Part shown: in pieces, positions 53,556 to 62,943 of the stretch
Layout of the letters: each line of letters starts with the position of its first letter
How positions within the stretch are numbered: the first letter of the stretch is position 1
Origin: Bog-473 sp963788585
GTDB taxonomy: Bacteria > Actinomycetota > Acidimicrobiia > Acidimicrobiales > RAAP-2
Assembly: GCA_963788585.1 (NCBI GenBank)
Contig: CAWBHA010000006.1
Span: 434,001-498,000, forward strand
Reading direction: 5' to 3'
Length of the DNA: 64,000 nucleotides
Translations under genes and position numbers: made by a program
Notes under the pieces: generated by a model
What the model was told of the DNA's origin: nothing
The model's input: the letters and a program-made list of their open reading frames with translations, nothing else
Database searches by the model: none

Positions 53556-55718
53556 CTACCTGATCAGGGGGTCCCGGGGCAGTCCGAGCATGCGCTCGGC
53601 GATCTGGTTACGCGTGATCTCAGAGGTGCCGCCGGCGATGGACATGGCCCGCGTCGACAGTTGCGCAAAAGCGGCCTGCCCCTCCTCGCCGTCGAGGAAG
53701 GCGGTCGCGTCACCGACGAGGTCGGCCTGCAACCGGGCCCGCTCGTGCCCGTGCTCGGCCAGCACCAGCTTCGTCACGTTGCCTTCCGGGCCGGGACCGG
53801 CACCGCTCACCGCCCGTTGGGCCCGGCGGAGGTTGAGCAGCCGCAGCGCGTGGTCCGTGGCCAAGGTGGCGCCGACGCGCGCCGCGGCGCCCGGCACCCG
53901 CTCGCCCCCGCTCTTCAGGAGGGCCAGCAGATCCATCGGCGGAAAGATGGTGCCGACCCCGCCGCCGATGGAGACCCGCTCGTTGCCGAGGGTCGACCGC
54001 GCCACTGTCCAGCCGTCGTTCGGGGTCCCCACCACGTCGTCGTCGGGGACGAAGACGTCGTCGAAGAAGACCTCGTTGAAGTCGGCGTTGCCGGTTATCT
54101 GGCGGAGCGGCCGCACCTCGATACCGGGCCCGCGCATGTCGATGACCATCGTGGTGATGCCAGCATGTTTGGCGGCCTCCGGGTCCGTCCGCACCGTCGC
54201 CAGGCCGAGGTCGGAGTACTGGGCGCCGCTGGTCCAGACCTTCTGGCCGGTGACCCTCCACCCACCCTCGACCCGCGTACCCCGGGTCTTCACCGCCGCG
54301 GCGTCCGAGCCGGCGTCGGGCTCGCTGAACAGCTGGCACCAGACGTACTCGCCCATGAGGGACTTGAAGACCCAGCGCTCCACCTGGTCGGGGGTGGCGT
54401 ACTGGTTGACCGTCAGGATGTTCCACCCGGTGATCCCGAGGCCGGGCACCCGGACACCGGCGGCCCGCAACTCCTCGTCGATCACGATCTGCTCGACCGC
54501 TCCGGCCCCGCGCCCCCACGGCTTCGGCCAGTGCGGGACGAGCAGGCCGCTCTCGACGAGCGCGCGACGCTGCGCGGTGCCCTGGAGCGTCGCGATGCGC
54601 TCCGCCTCCACCCGGATGTCGGCCCGGATGACCTCGGCTTCGGGAGGCAGGTCGACCGCCACGTCGCGGATCGTGCCCCGGGCCGCCTGCGCCGCCACGT
54701 CCTCGCCGTCTCCGGGGGAGCCGAGGGTGGCTTTCAGCACCAGCGCCCTCCGGAGGAACAGATGGGCGTCGTGCTCCCAGGTGAAGCCGATCCCGCCGTG
54801 GACCTGGATGTTCAATTGCGCGTTGTGCACCGCCGGGCCGTACGCCAGCTGAGCCGCCATGGCCGCCGCCAGCTCGAACTCCTCGGCCGTGTCTGCCGCG
54901 GCGCGGGCGGCGTCCCACACCGCTGCGGTGGCGAGCTCGCCTGCGACGAGCATGTCCGCGCAGTGGTGCTTGACCGCCTCGAACGTGCCGATGGGCCGGC
55001 CGAACTGGATGCGCTCCTTGGCATACGCCGCTGCTGCGTCGGTGCACGCTGCCATCACACCCACCGCCTCTGCGGCGCCGAGCGTCCGCGCCAGGGCACG
55101 AGCCCGACGCGCCGCGCCGACCAATACGGCGTCCTCCCCCACCGAGAGTGACGAGACGTTCACCCGCGCCGAACGCCGCGCCGGATCGAGATCCTTGGCG
55201 CCGCTGAAGGTCACGCCGTCAGCCTCGCGTCGCACCACGACCATGTCGTCACCGGCGCGCAACACCGCGAGTCCCGCCGCCTCGCCCCCGAGGACGGCAC
55301 CGGCGTCGCCGTCCAGCACGCCGTCGGCCAGCCTCAGCGACCCGCCCAGGCCGAGTGCCGCCACCGTGGAGCCGTCGACCAGCCCGGGTAGGAGCGCCGC
55401 TCGCTGCGTCTCGCTCCCGCAGTCCGCCACCACGGCGGAAGCGAGGACGGTGGGCAGGAAGGGGCCGGGCGCAGCCTGCCGACCGAGCTCGTCGAGGACG
55501 ACCACCAGCTCACTCAGCCCCGCACCGGACCCGCCGTACTGCTCCGGGACGTGGATGCCGAGCCAGCCCAGCCCCGCCATCTCCGACCAAAAGGAGGGCA
55601 GTCGCTCGGTGTCCGCCTCCAGGAGGGCGCGCGTGGCCGCGAGGGCGCCGTGCGCCGTGAGCACGCCCCGGACCGTGGCCCCCAGTTCTTGGTGTTCGTC
55701 GGTGATGGCGATCGGCAT
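53556..55718 (-). CDS. Two-domain acyl-CoA dehydrogenase (FadE6/FadE34 type)
   Basis: FAD enzyme for beta-oxidation of acyl-CoA, 720 residues, about twice the usual 380. The N-terminal half (about 1-350) has WLGIHVPEQYGGSGAGL and a C-terminal helical part (ERIQFGRPIGTFEAVKHHCAD, QVHGGIGFTWEHDAHL). The second half (about 370-720) has WCQLFSEPDAGSDAA, VTGQKVWTSGAQYSDLG and AMSIAGGTSEITRNQIAERML. ATG 55718 is chosen because upstream sequence is not protein-like. The frame is fully intact despite damaged neighbours. Such fused FadEs act on large CoA esters such as steroid side chains in mycobacteria. Confidence 0.88.
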   Translation of the reverse strand: MPIAITDEHQELGATVRGVLTAHGALAATRALLEADTERLPSFWSEMAGLGWLGIHVPEQYGGSGAGLSELVVVLDELGRQAAPGPFLPTVLASAVVADCGSETQRAALLPGLVDGSTVAALGLGGSLRLADGVLDGDAGAVLGGEAAGLAVLRAGDDMVVVRREADGVTFSGAKDLDPARRSARVNVSSLSVGEDAVLVGAARRARALARTLGAAEAVGVMAACTDAAAAYAKERIQFGRPIGTFEAVKHHCADMLVAGELATAAVWDAARAAADTAEEFELAAAMAAQLAYGPAVHNAQLNIQVHGGIGFTWEHDAHLFLRRALVLKATLGSPGDGEDVAAQAARGTIRDVAVDLPPEAEVIRADIRVEAERIATLQGTAQRRALVESGLLVPHWPKPWGRGAGAVEQIVIDEELRAAGVRVPGLGITGWNILTVNQYATPDQVERWVFKSLMGEYVWCQLFSEPDAGSDAAAVKTRGTRVEGGWRVTGQKVWTSGAQYSDLGLATVRTDPEAAKHAGITTMVIDMRGPGIEVRPLRQITGNADFNEVFFDDVFVPDDDVVGTPNDGWTVARSTLGNERVSIGGGVGTIFPPMDLLALLKSGGERVPGAAARVGATLATDHALRLLNLRRAQRAVSGAGPGPEGNVTKLVLAEHGHERARLQADLVGDATAFLDGEEGQAAFAQLSTRAMSIAGGTSEITRNQIAERMLGLPRDPLIR

Positions 55719-55812
55719 TCGGTGCCCCCTTGTGCGGCATCGGGCGCGGGCGCGGGCCCGCCACGGCCGTCCGAGACTACTGAACACGGGTCCGACGACC
55801 CCAAGCCGGGGC

Positions 55813-55818
55813 GGTACG
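55813..55818 (+). promoter_or_regulatory. Putative -10 box of the ABC-F gene
   Basis: TACGAT in the divergent gap between the acyl-CoA dehydrogenase and ABC-F genes, leaving a leader of about 100 nt before the ATG at 55919. Confidence 0.3.
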
Positions 55819-55918
55819 ATGGCCGCCAGTGCGATAGAGCCCGAAAGTGCCGGCAGCCGCGCCACGTCGCGGCCAGCTGCAACGTCCCGTCACCTCGTCA
55901 CCACACTCGGAGCTCTCT

Positions 55919-57602
55919 ATGCCATCCCTCACCGCTGCACCACCCGCGACACTCGCCGCGCGTCATCTCCGCTACGAGCGCGGCGGCCGCATCGTCCTCG
56001 ACGACGTGTCGCTCACCGTCGGGCCCGAGACGTGCCTCGGCGTCGTCGGCCCGAACGGCGTCGGCAAGTCCACGCTGCTCCAGCTGCTCGCCGGCCTGCT
56101 CGTGCCGGTCGCCGGGGCCGTACGCCTCGACCCGCCGACAGCCACCGTCGGCTACCTCAGCCAGGAGCACACGGCGGCCGGCGAGGAGACCGTGCGCGAC
56201 GCGCTGCTGCGCCGCACCGGGGTGGCGGTCGCCGAGGACGCGCTCGCTGCTGCGGCGGCCGGTCTCGCCAGCGGCGGCCCCGGGGCCGACGACCGCTACG
56301 CCACCGCCCTGAGCCGCTACGAGTCGATCTCGGCGGGTGACTTCGAGGCGCGGCTCGTCACCACCCTCGAGCGGGTGGGGCTCCCGCCCGACGCCGGTGA
56401 CCAACCGGTCGACACGCTCTCGGGCGGGCAGGAGGCCCGCATCGCGCTGGCTGCCGTCCTCCTCTCCCGCTTCGACATCACCCTGCTCGACGAGCCGACG
56501 AACGACCTCGACTTCGACGGCCTCGCCCGCCTCGAGGAGATGGTCGAAGCGGCGCCGCGGCGGCATGGTGATCGTCTCGCACGACCGGGCCTTCCTCGAT
56601 CAGCGCCGTGACCGACGTGCTCGAGCTCGACGAGCACACCCGGGCCGGACGCACCTACGGCGGTGGCTGGGCAGGCGTACCAGGCCGAGCGCGCCGCCGA
56701 CGCACGGACCACGCCGCCGAGGCGTATGCCGTCTACGAGACCCAGCGCGCCGACCTCCGCCGGCGGGCCCAGCGGGAGCGCCAATGGGCGACGAGCGGCG
56801 TGTCCCGGGAGAAGAAGCTGCCGCGCGACAACGACAAGGCCCAACGGGACTTCCGCATCAACCGGACCGAGCGACTGGCCGCTCGGGCGCGCCGGACCGA
56901 GCGTGCCCTCGAGTCACTCGAGGTGGTCGACAAGCCCTGGGAGGGCTGGGACCTGCGCTTCGACATCCGCGAGGCGGCACGGTCGGGCGATGTCGTCGTG
57001 CGCCTCGAGGACGCCGTGATCGAACGGGGCGCCTTCACCCTCGGCCCCTTCACGCTCGATATCGGCTGGGCCGAGCGCGTGGCCCTCGTCGGGCCGAACG
57101 GGTCCGGCAAGACGACGCTCGTCGACGCCCTGCTCGGCCGCCTGCCACTGGCCCGGGGCACCCGTCGCATGGGACCCAGCGTCGTCGTCGGTGAGCTCGC
57201 CCAGGATCGCCGGCTCCTCCGGGACGCCGCGCACCTCGCCGACTCCTTCGCGGCCGCCACCGGCCTCCCCCCTGAGCAGGCCCGCGCCCAATTGGCCAAG
57301 TTCGGGCTCGGCGCTGACGCCGTGCTCCGGCCGGCGTCGTCGCTGTCACCGGGCGAGCGCACCCGCGCCGAGCTCGCCGGGTTCGCGGCACTGGGCGTCA
57401 ACTTCCTCGTCCTCGACGAGCCCACGAATCATCTCGACCTGCCCGCCATCGAACAGCTCGAGTCGGCGCTCGAGGACTACGGCGGCACCCTGCTGCTCGT
57501 CTCGCACGACCGCCGGCTGCTCGAGCGGTGTCCGTGACGCGCCGCGGCTCGAATTGCCCGACCGTGACGGGAGCTTTCGTGGACTGGCGAGACGGCCGTT
57601 GA
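55919..57602 (+). CDS. ABC-F family ATPase; several frame breaks
   Basis: Soluble twin-ATPase protein of the ribosome-associated ABC-F group, about 555 residues. The first ATPase has GPNGVGKSTLL, LSGGQEARIALA and LLDEPTNDLDF. Single-base shifts near 56558, 56600 and 56668 precede the linker helix (YAVYETQRADLRRRAQRERQ). The second ATPase has GPNGSGKTTLVDALL, SPGERTRAELA and LVLDEPTNHLDLPAI. A last shift near 57530 replaces the expected tail. ABC-F proteins protect ribosomes or give antibiotic resistance; which applies here is unknown. Confidence 0.8.
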
Positions 57603-57710
57603 CAGCGCCCTGTCGCTGCGGATCCGCACCGCGATCGCAACCACGCTGCGCCGCCACGTCACCCCGGGCGCGCCAAGCTCTCGGACAAGAGCAATCCGGG
57701 GGGAGCAGTC

Positions 57711-57990
57711 ATGACGAACAGCCTCGAATCCGCCGAGCAGATGGTCCTGGACCTGATCGACTCGGCCAACCGCACCCATGCCGGAGGCCACCTGGTCGTA
57801 TGAGGTCACGAGCGACGTCGACAACATCGAGGTCGTCTCGGGCCGGTGCAACACCCACACCCTGCGGGTCCACCCCTGCTGGCTCCGCTACGTCGTGGCG
57901 CAGGACGAGTTCGGGTCCTGCGTGGCGGACGAGATCGAGGCCTGGTACCTGCTGGAGGACCTGATCGCGCCGGTGCCCGCCGTCGCCTGA
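57711..57990 (+). CDS. Small acidic hypothetical protein; one frame break
   Basis: ATG 57711 with a GGGGGGAG ribosome site starts MTNSLESAEQMVLDLIDSAN. One extra C near 57783 must be removed to continue EATWSYEVTSDVDNIEV and the rest, ending PVPAVA. The whole protein is about 92 residues, acidic, with two or three Cys and no membrane helix or signal peptide. I do not recognise a family. It lies between ABC-F and the convergent oxidoreductase. Confidence 0.55.
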
Positions 57991-58013
57991 CCGCGGCGCG
58001 CCGACCACCTCGC

Positions 58014-58053
58014 CACAGCCCACAGCCCACAGCCCACAGCCCACAGCCCGCAG
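58014..58053. repeat. Tandem 7-bp repeat (CACAGCC)
   Basis: About five head-to-tail copies of a CACAGCC heptamer lie between the small hypothetical gene and the convergent oxidoreductase. The copies are near perfect with one G substitution at the end. The array is too short and its unit too small for CRISPR. Confidence 0.7.
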
Positions 58054-58073
58054 CGCCGACCCGCCGACCGCCG

Positions 58074-59496
58074 TCAGCCCAGGCGCTCCCCCATCGCCGC
58101 CCGGGCGGCCCAGACGCCGCACATCCCGTGCACCCCGCCACCGGGGGGCGTCGAGGCCGAACAGAGGTACACCCCCTCGAGCGGTGTCCGGTAGGGGTTC
58201 CAGCGCGCCACCGGTCGGAACGCGGTCTGCCGCAGGGTGGCCGCGCCGCCGTTGATGTCCCCTCCCAAGAGGTTCGGGTTCGTGGCCTCGGCCATCGAAG
58301 CCGTTCGGACCGCCCGCGCCAGGATCCGGTCCCGGAACCCCGGCGCGAAGCGTTCGATCTGCGCCTCGATGCGCTCGCGCATGTCGACGTCGGACCCGTT
58401 GGGAACGTGGCAGTAGGCCCACAGGGTGTGCCGCCCCGCCGGCGCCCGCGTCGGGTCGACGACGCTCGGCTGGGCGACGAGCACGAAGGGACGCTCCGGG
58501 TGGCGCCCGCTCCGCACGGCCGCCTCCGCCCGCGCCACCTCGTCGAAGGTGCCGCCGACGTGGACGGTGACGGTGCGCCGGCAGGGCTCGGCCGCCCACG
58601 GCACGGGCCCGTCGAGCGCCCAGTCCACCTTGCACGTCCCCGGGCCGGGCCGGAAGCGCGCCCAGGGCCGGGCGCCCCGCCGTGAGAGCTGGCTCCCGGC
58701 CAGGGCCACGAATTGCCGAGGCGAGACGTCGAGCAGCACGACCTGCGCCGAAGGCAGTTCCGCCAGCGAGGTGACCCAGTGACCGGTGTGGACCACCGCG
58801 CCCTGCCGGCGCAACTCCCCCGCCAGTCCGGTGGTGATGGCGGCACTGCCCCCTTCGACCACCGGCCAGCCCGACCCCGTGGCCGAGCGCGGTCAGGAGG
58901 AGCCCGAAGGCCGCGGTGAGCGGAGCGGTCAGCGGCTCCATGGAATGCGCCGCCGTCCCGCCGATCAGGGCCCGGGCCGCGTCGGTGGCGAAGCGGCGGG
59001 TGACATGGCTGGCCGACGGGGTGCCGACCAGCGCGAAGCGGGCCAGCGCCAGGGGGTCACGGGGCAGGCTGCGCATCGGCCCGAGGACGTAGGGGACGAT
59101 GCGGTCGAGCCACTCCACCAGCGGCCCGACGAGGGCGCGGTAGGCAGAAGCGTCGCCCCCCAGGTGCACCGCCGTCTCGTTCACGTCGCGGTAGAGCGCA
59201 GCGGCCCGTGAGCCGTCGAGGGGATGCGCGAACGCCACCTCGGGTTGGCGCAGGACGATCCCGAGCGCCGCCAGGTCGAGCGAGCGGAAGAAGGGTGACG
59301 CGACCAGGGAGGGGTGCACGGCTGAACACACGTCGTGGCGGTAGCCCTCGAGCGTCAGCGCCTCGGTGCGCGTCCCGCCCCCGATCGTGGACGCCCCTTC
59401 GTAGACCTCCACGGCGCGGCCGGCCCGGGCCAGCGTCAGCGCGGCGGCCAGCCCGTTCGGTCCCGAACCCACCACCACCGCGTCCGGGCGCCGCAC
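58074..59496 (-). CDS. Phytoene-desaturase-like FAD oxidoreductase; one frame break
   Basis: FAD-dependent amine-oxidase/carotenoid-desaturase-superfamily protein of about 473 residues. The N-terminal dinucleotide motif is VVVGSGPNGLAAALTLARAG followed by EGASTIGGGTRT. The C-terminal half has GGDINGGAATLRQTAFRPV and the closing FAD motif VYLCSASTPPGGGVHGMCG. An extra base near 58868 breaks the frame between GHGVG and VVEGGSAAIT. GTG 59496 is the natural start before the FAD motif. Substrate unknown; not in a carotenoid cluster. Confidence 0.82.
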
Positions 59497-59618
59497 GCCC
59501 CGACGTTACCGACCGGCAAGGCGCCGGTACGTCCGCTGGACGCCACCGGCCAAAGGTCAATAGGTTGCGCTCGCCGGGGCGAGCCACGAACCGACGGACA
59601 CCGGCGAAGGAGGCCGAC

Positions 59619-60755
59619 ATGGCCGACGTGCAAGGGTTCTGCGAGCCGCGTTTCGACGCCGTGCGCCAAACGCTGTCGGATCAGCTCGATACGGGAGCCG
59701 ATCTCGGCGCCTCCGTCGCCGTCTTCCTGCACGGCGAGGCCGTCGTCGACATCTGGGGCGGCTGGGCGGACCCGGACAAGACCAGGCCCTGGGAGAGTCA
59801 CACCCTCACCAACGTGTGGTCGACCACCAAGACCATGACCTTCCTCGTCGCGCTGATGCTGCACGACCGCGGCCAGCTCGACTTCCACGCGCCCGTGGCC
59901 ACGTACTGGCCCGAGTTCGCCGCCAACGGCAAGGAGGGTGTCGAGGTGCGCCACGTCATGGGGCACACCGCCGGCCTGTGCGGCTGGGACGAGCCTTTGG
60001 TGGCTGAGGACCTGGCCGACTGGGAGAAGTGCACGTCGGCCCTCGCCGCCCAGGCGCCGTGGTGGGAGCCCGGCACCGCATCGGGCTACCACGCCCTCAC
60101 GCAGGGCTACCTCATCGGCGAGATCGTCCGCCGCATCACGGGGGACACCATCGGCACCTTCTTCGCCCGCGAGGTGGCCAAGCCGCTCGAGGCGGAGTTC
60201 TTCATCGGGTTGCCCGCCGAGAAGGACTACCTCGTCTCCGACGTCGTGCCGCCGCCGCCGATCACCCCGGCCGACTACGAGGGTCAGGTGTCCGACCTCA
60301 TGCTCAAGACGTTCCTCAACCCGCCGCTCGACGCCACGATGGCGCACCACGAGTGGTGGCGCCGCGCCGAGATCCCCGCCGCCAACGGTCAGGGCAACGC
60401 GCGCTCGGTCGCCGCCGTCCAGTCCGTCGTCGCCGGCCGGGGCCAGGCCCGCGGCGTGCGCCTGCTCTCGGCCGAGGGCACCGACCCCATCTTCGAGGTG
60501 CAGGCCGACGGCGTCGATCTCGTCCTCGGCGTCCCGGAGCGCATCGGCATGGGCTACGGCCTCAGCAACCCGCCCGAGATGCCGCTCGGGCCGCGCGCCT
60601 GCTACTGGGGCGGCTACGGCGGCTCGGTCATCATCGTGGACCAGGATGCCGACCTCGCCGTGAGCTACGTGATGAACCGGATGGAGGGGGGCGTCGTCGG
60701 CGACTTGCGCGGCGCCAACATCGTGGGTGCCACCGTGCTCGGTCTCGCCTCTTAG
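59619..60755 (+). CDS. Serine beta-lactamase-fold esterase (class C/EstB type)
   Basis: Hydrolase of 378 residues with no signal peptide, so probably cytoplasmic. Catalytic S68 and K71 form the S-x-x-K motif in WSTTK. The second motif is Tyr-based YHAL near residue 165, and the C-terminal GGYGGS may serve as the third. These features point to an esterase or transesterase rather than a drug-resistance enzyme. ATG 59619 has AAGGAGG upstream. Its TAG overlaps the convergent RidA stop. Intact frame. Confidence 0.88.
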   Translation: MADVQGFCEPRFDAVRQTLSDQLDTGADLGASVAVFLHGEAVVDIWGGWADPDKTRPWESHTLTNVWSTTKTMTFLVALMLHDRGQLDFHAPVATYWPEFAANGKEGVEVRHVMGHTAGLCGWDEPLVAEDLADWEKCTSALAAQAPWWEPGTASGYHALTQGYLIGEIVRRITGDTIGTFFAREVAKPLEAEFFIGLPAEKDYLVSDVVPPPPITPADYEGQVSDLMLKTFLNPPLDATMAHHEWWRRAEIPAANGQGNARSVAAVQSVVAGRGQARGVRLLSAEGTDPIFEVQADGVDLVLGVPERIGMGYGLSNPPEMPLGPRACYWGGYGGSVIIVDQDADLAVSYVMNRMEGGVVGDLRGANIVGATVLGLAS

Positions 60756-61138
60756 GCGGGGACCACCGCCTCGGCTTCGATCTCCACCTTCCAGGCGGGG
60801 TCCAGCAATCCCGCCACCACGACCATGGTGGCGGCGGGCCGCACGTGCCCGAGCAGCTCCCCGTGCACCGCGCCGACGGCGTCGCCGTGCTCGACCGACG
60901 TCACGTACATCCGGGTGCGCACGACGTCGTCGAGACGTGCGCCCGCCTCGCGCAGCGCCGCCTCGATGATCTCGAAGCATCGTCGTGCCTGTGCCCCCGC
61001 GCCCTCGGGGGCGGCGCCGCCGGGGACGACCGGTCCGGTCCCCGAGACGAGCACCCGGTCCCCGGCTCGCACCGCTCGGCTGAAACCGATGGTCGGTTCG
61101 AAGGGTGAGTCGGAGGAAACACGTCGACGATCTGCCAT
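60752..61138 (-). CDS. RidA/YjgF-family protein
   Basis: Trimeric enamine/imine deaminase-like protein of 128 residues. It has the N-terminal SRAVRAGDRVLVSGTGPV, a central DDVVRTRMYVTS and the end VEIEAEAVVPA. ATG 61138 gives the usual length. The Arg of VRTRMY is in place for substrate binding. It is divergent from the L,D-transpeptidase gene and convergent with the esterase, sharing 4 bp with its end. Confidence 0.87.
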   Translation of the reverse strand: MADRRRVSSDSPFEPTIGFSRAVRAGDRVLVSGTGPVVPGGAAPEGAGAQARRCFEIIEAALREAGARLDDVVRTRMYVTSVEHGDAVGAVHGELLGHVRPAATMVVVAGLLDPAWKVEIEAEAVVPA

Positions 61139-61141
61139 GGC

Positions 61142-62020
61142 GTGCATCCTCGCGCCCCGGGGCCGCCGGTCCGGGACGGGCCGGTACGATTGCCCGCCAT
61201 CAGGCGTCGTTCGGGTCTCCATCGGGTTGTGCGCACGCTCGCTTTCGTCGGGCTGTCGGCGGTCGCGGTCGCCGTGGCCGTCGACTGCTGGCAGCTGTCC
61301 CGGTCGGCGTCGGTCGCCGCCCCGACGGCGACAGCGCATCGTGTGGCCGCACCCGCGTCGCGGCCCGCTCCCCCGCCCTCGCCGGCCGGCGACCCGGCCG
61401 CGGCCACACCGCCGCCGGGGACCACGTTCGTCGCCTCGACGCACGGCGCCATCCCCGGGTACGCGTCACCCGATGCGGTGTCGGACATGACGGTCCCCGC
61501 GTCCTTCTTCGGGTACCCCTCGGTGCTGCCGGTCATCGCCTCGCAGCCCGACTGGCTCGAGGTGCGCCTAGCACAGCGTCCGAACGGCTCGACGACCTGG
61601 GTGCAGCAGAGCGACGTCACGCTGAGCGACACCCCGTACGAGATCGTGGTCAACCTGGCCACGATGCACCTCGTCGTGTACCGGGACGGGAGGGCCGTCC
61701 TCGACTTCCCGGCGGGTATCGGTGCGCCCGACAGCCCGACTCCGACCGGGGAGTACTTCGTCTTTGCCACCGTGCCGCCCCCCAACGCCTCCTACGGGCC
61801 GTTCGTGCTGGCGACCTCGGACCACTCGGACACCTTCACCGATTGGGAGAACTCCGGTGACGCCATCATCGGGATCCACGGGCCCATCACCTCGTACGAC
61901 GACTCCCTGATCGGGAACACCGGCGCCGCCATCTCGAACGGGTGCATCCGGCTGCACGACGCCGACCTGGCCCAGCTGGCCATGATCCCGCCGGGCACAC
62001 CCATAGTCGTCGCCGCCTGA
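61142..62020 (+). CDS. Secreted L,D-transpeptidase (YkuD domain)
   Basis: Cell-wall cross-linking enzyme. A single N-terminal hydrophobic segment (LAFVGLSAVAVAVAVDCW) acts as signal or anchor and is followed by a Pro/Ala-rich linker. The YkuD domain (about 160-290) has PTPTGEYFVF, GIHGP and the catalytic Cys-His motif SNGCIRLHDADL. The start is unclear. GTG 61142 is the first in-frame choice, TTG 61190 and GTG 61226 are others. A TACGAT box at 61185-61190 is followed 8 nt later by an in-frame ATC (61199). Confidence 0.85.
   Translation: MHPRAPGPPVRDGPVRLPAIRRRSGLHRVVRTLAFVGLSAVAVAVAVDCWQLSRSASVAAPTATAHRVAAPASRPAPPPSPAGDPAAATPPPGTTFVASTHGAIPGYASPDAVSDMTVPASFFGYPSVLPVIASQPDWLEVRLAQRPNGSTTWVQQSDVTLSDTPYEIVVNLATMHLVVYRDGRAVLDFPAGIGAPDSPTPTGEYFVFATVPPPNASYGPFVLATSDHSDTFTDWENSGDAIIGIHGPITSYDDSLIGNTGAAISNGCIRLHDADLAQLAMIPPGTPIVVAA
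61185..61190 (+). promoter_or_regulatory. Putative -10 box upstream of the L,D-transpeptidase
   Basis: TACGAT has the 8-nt spacing to an in-frame ATC that other genes here show to their ATG or GTG starts. If used, translation would begin inside the longest frame, removing about 19 residues. Confidence 0.35.
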
Positions 62021-62057
62021 CCTGTCACGTCTGCGGGCTCCGGCGGGTCGCAGAGGC

Positions 62058-62939
62058 ATGACACGAGAAGACATGGAGACCCCGGCGCGACGTTTCGAAG
62101 ACCACCGGGCCCACCTGCGGGCGGTCGCCTACCGGATGCTGGGCTCGCTGACCGAGGCCGACGACGCCGTCCAGGAGGCCTGGCTGCGGTTCAGGCGGAC
62201 CGACACGAGCGACGTCGAGAACTTCCGCGCCTGGCTGACCACCGTCGTGGCGCGGGTGTCCCTGAACATGCTGCGAGCCCGGCGGGCCCGGCGCGAAGAG
62301 CCGTTGATGCCCGACCCCGTCGTCGATTCCCCTGACGGCACCGACCCCGAGCACGAGGCGCTGCTGGTCGACTCGGTCGGGCTCGCCCTGCTCGTCGTCC
62401 TCGAGACCCTCAACCCGGCGGAGCGGCTCGCCTTCGTGCTCCACGACATCTTCGCGGTGCCCTTCGACGAGATCGCCCCGATCGTCGACCGTTCACCGGA
62501 GGCCGCCCGGCAGCTCGCCAGCCGGGCTCGCCGCCGCGTCCAGGGCGAGCGCACGGTGCCCGACACGGACATCGAGGGTCAGCGCGAGGTGGTCGACGCC
62601 TTCCTCGCCGCCGCTCGGAACGGCGACTTCGACGCGCTCGTGGCGCTGCTCGACCCCGAGGTCGTGGTCCGCGCCGACGGCGGGGCCCTGCCGGCAGGCG
62701 TCCTGCGCGAGGTCAGGGGAGCCGCCGCGGTCGCCCACCAGGCGATGGGCTACGCCTCGCTCGAGCTCCTCCAGCAACCGGCGCTGATCAACGGTGTCGC
62801 CGGACTGGTGAGCACGCTGGACGACGAGCCCTACGCCGTCGGCGCCTTCACCGTGCGGGGTGGCAAGGTCGTGGCGCTCGACATCCTGGCCGACCGGGAA
62901 CGGCTCCGCGCGCTCGACCTCAAGATCCTCGGCACCTGA
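62058..62939 (+). CDS. ECF41/SigJ-type sigma factor with SnoaL-like C-terminal domain
   Basis: Extracytoplasmic-function sigma factor of 293 residues. Region 2 (about 12-80) has AYRMLGSLTEADDAVQEAWLR and ENFRAWLTTVVAR. Region 4 (about 115-165) has LETLNPAERLAFVLHDIFAVPFDEIAPIV. A C-terminal SnoaL/NTF2-like domain (about 175-290) with VVDAFLAAARNGDFDALV is the hallmark of the ECF41 group, where it replaces a separate anti-sigma factor. The partner reductase-type gene usual for ECF41 is not adjacent. Confidence 0.9.
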   Translation: MTREDMETPARRFEDHRAHLRAVAYRMLGSLTEADDAVQEAWLRFRRTDTSDVENFRAWLTTVVARVSLNMLRARRARREEPLMPDPVVDSPDGTDPEHEALLVDSVGLALLVVLETLNPAERLAFVLHDIFAVPFDEIAPIVDRSPEAARQLASRARRRVQGERTVPDTDIEGQREVVDAFLAAARNGDFDALVALLDPEVVVRADGGALPAGVLREVRGAAAVAHQAMGYASLELLQQPALINGVAGLVSTLDDEPYAVGAFTVRGGKVVALDILADRERLRALDLKILGT

Positions 62940-62943
62940 GCTG

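Noticed and set aside
58014..58053. CRISPR array
   Set aside because: The repeat unit is 7 bp with no spacers.
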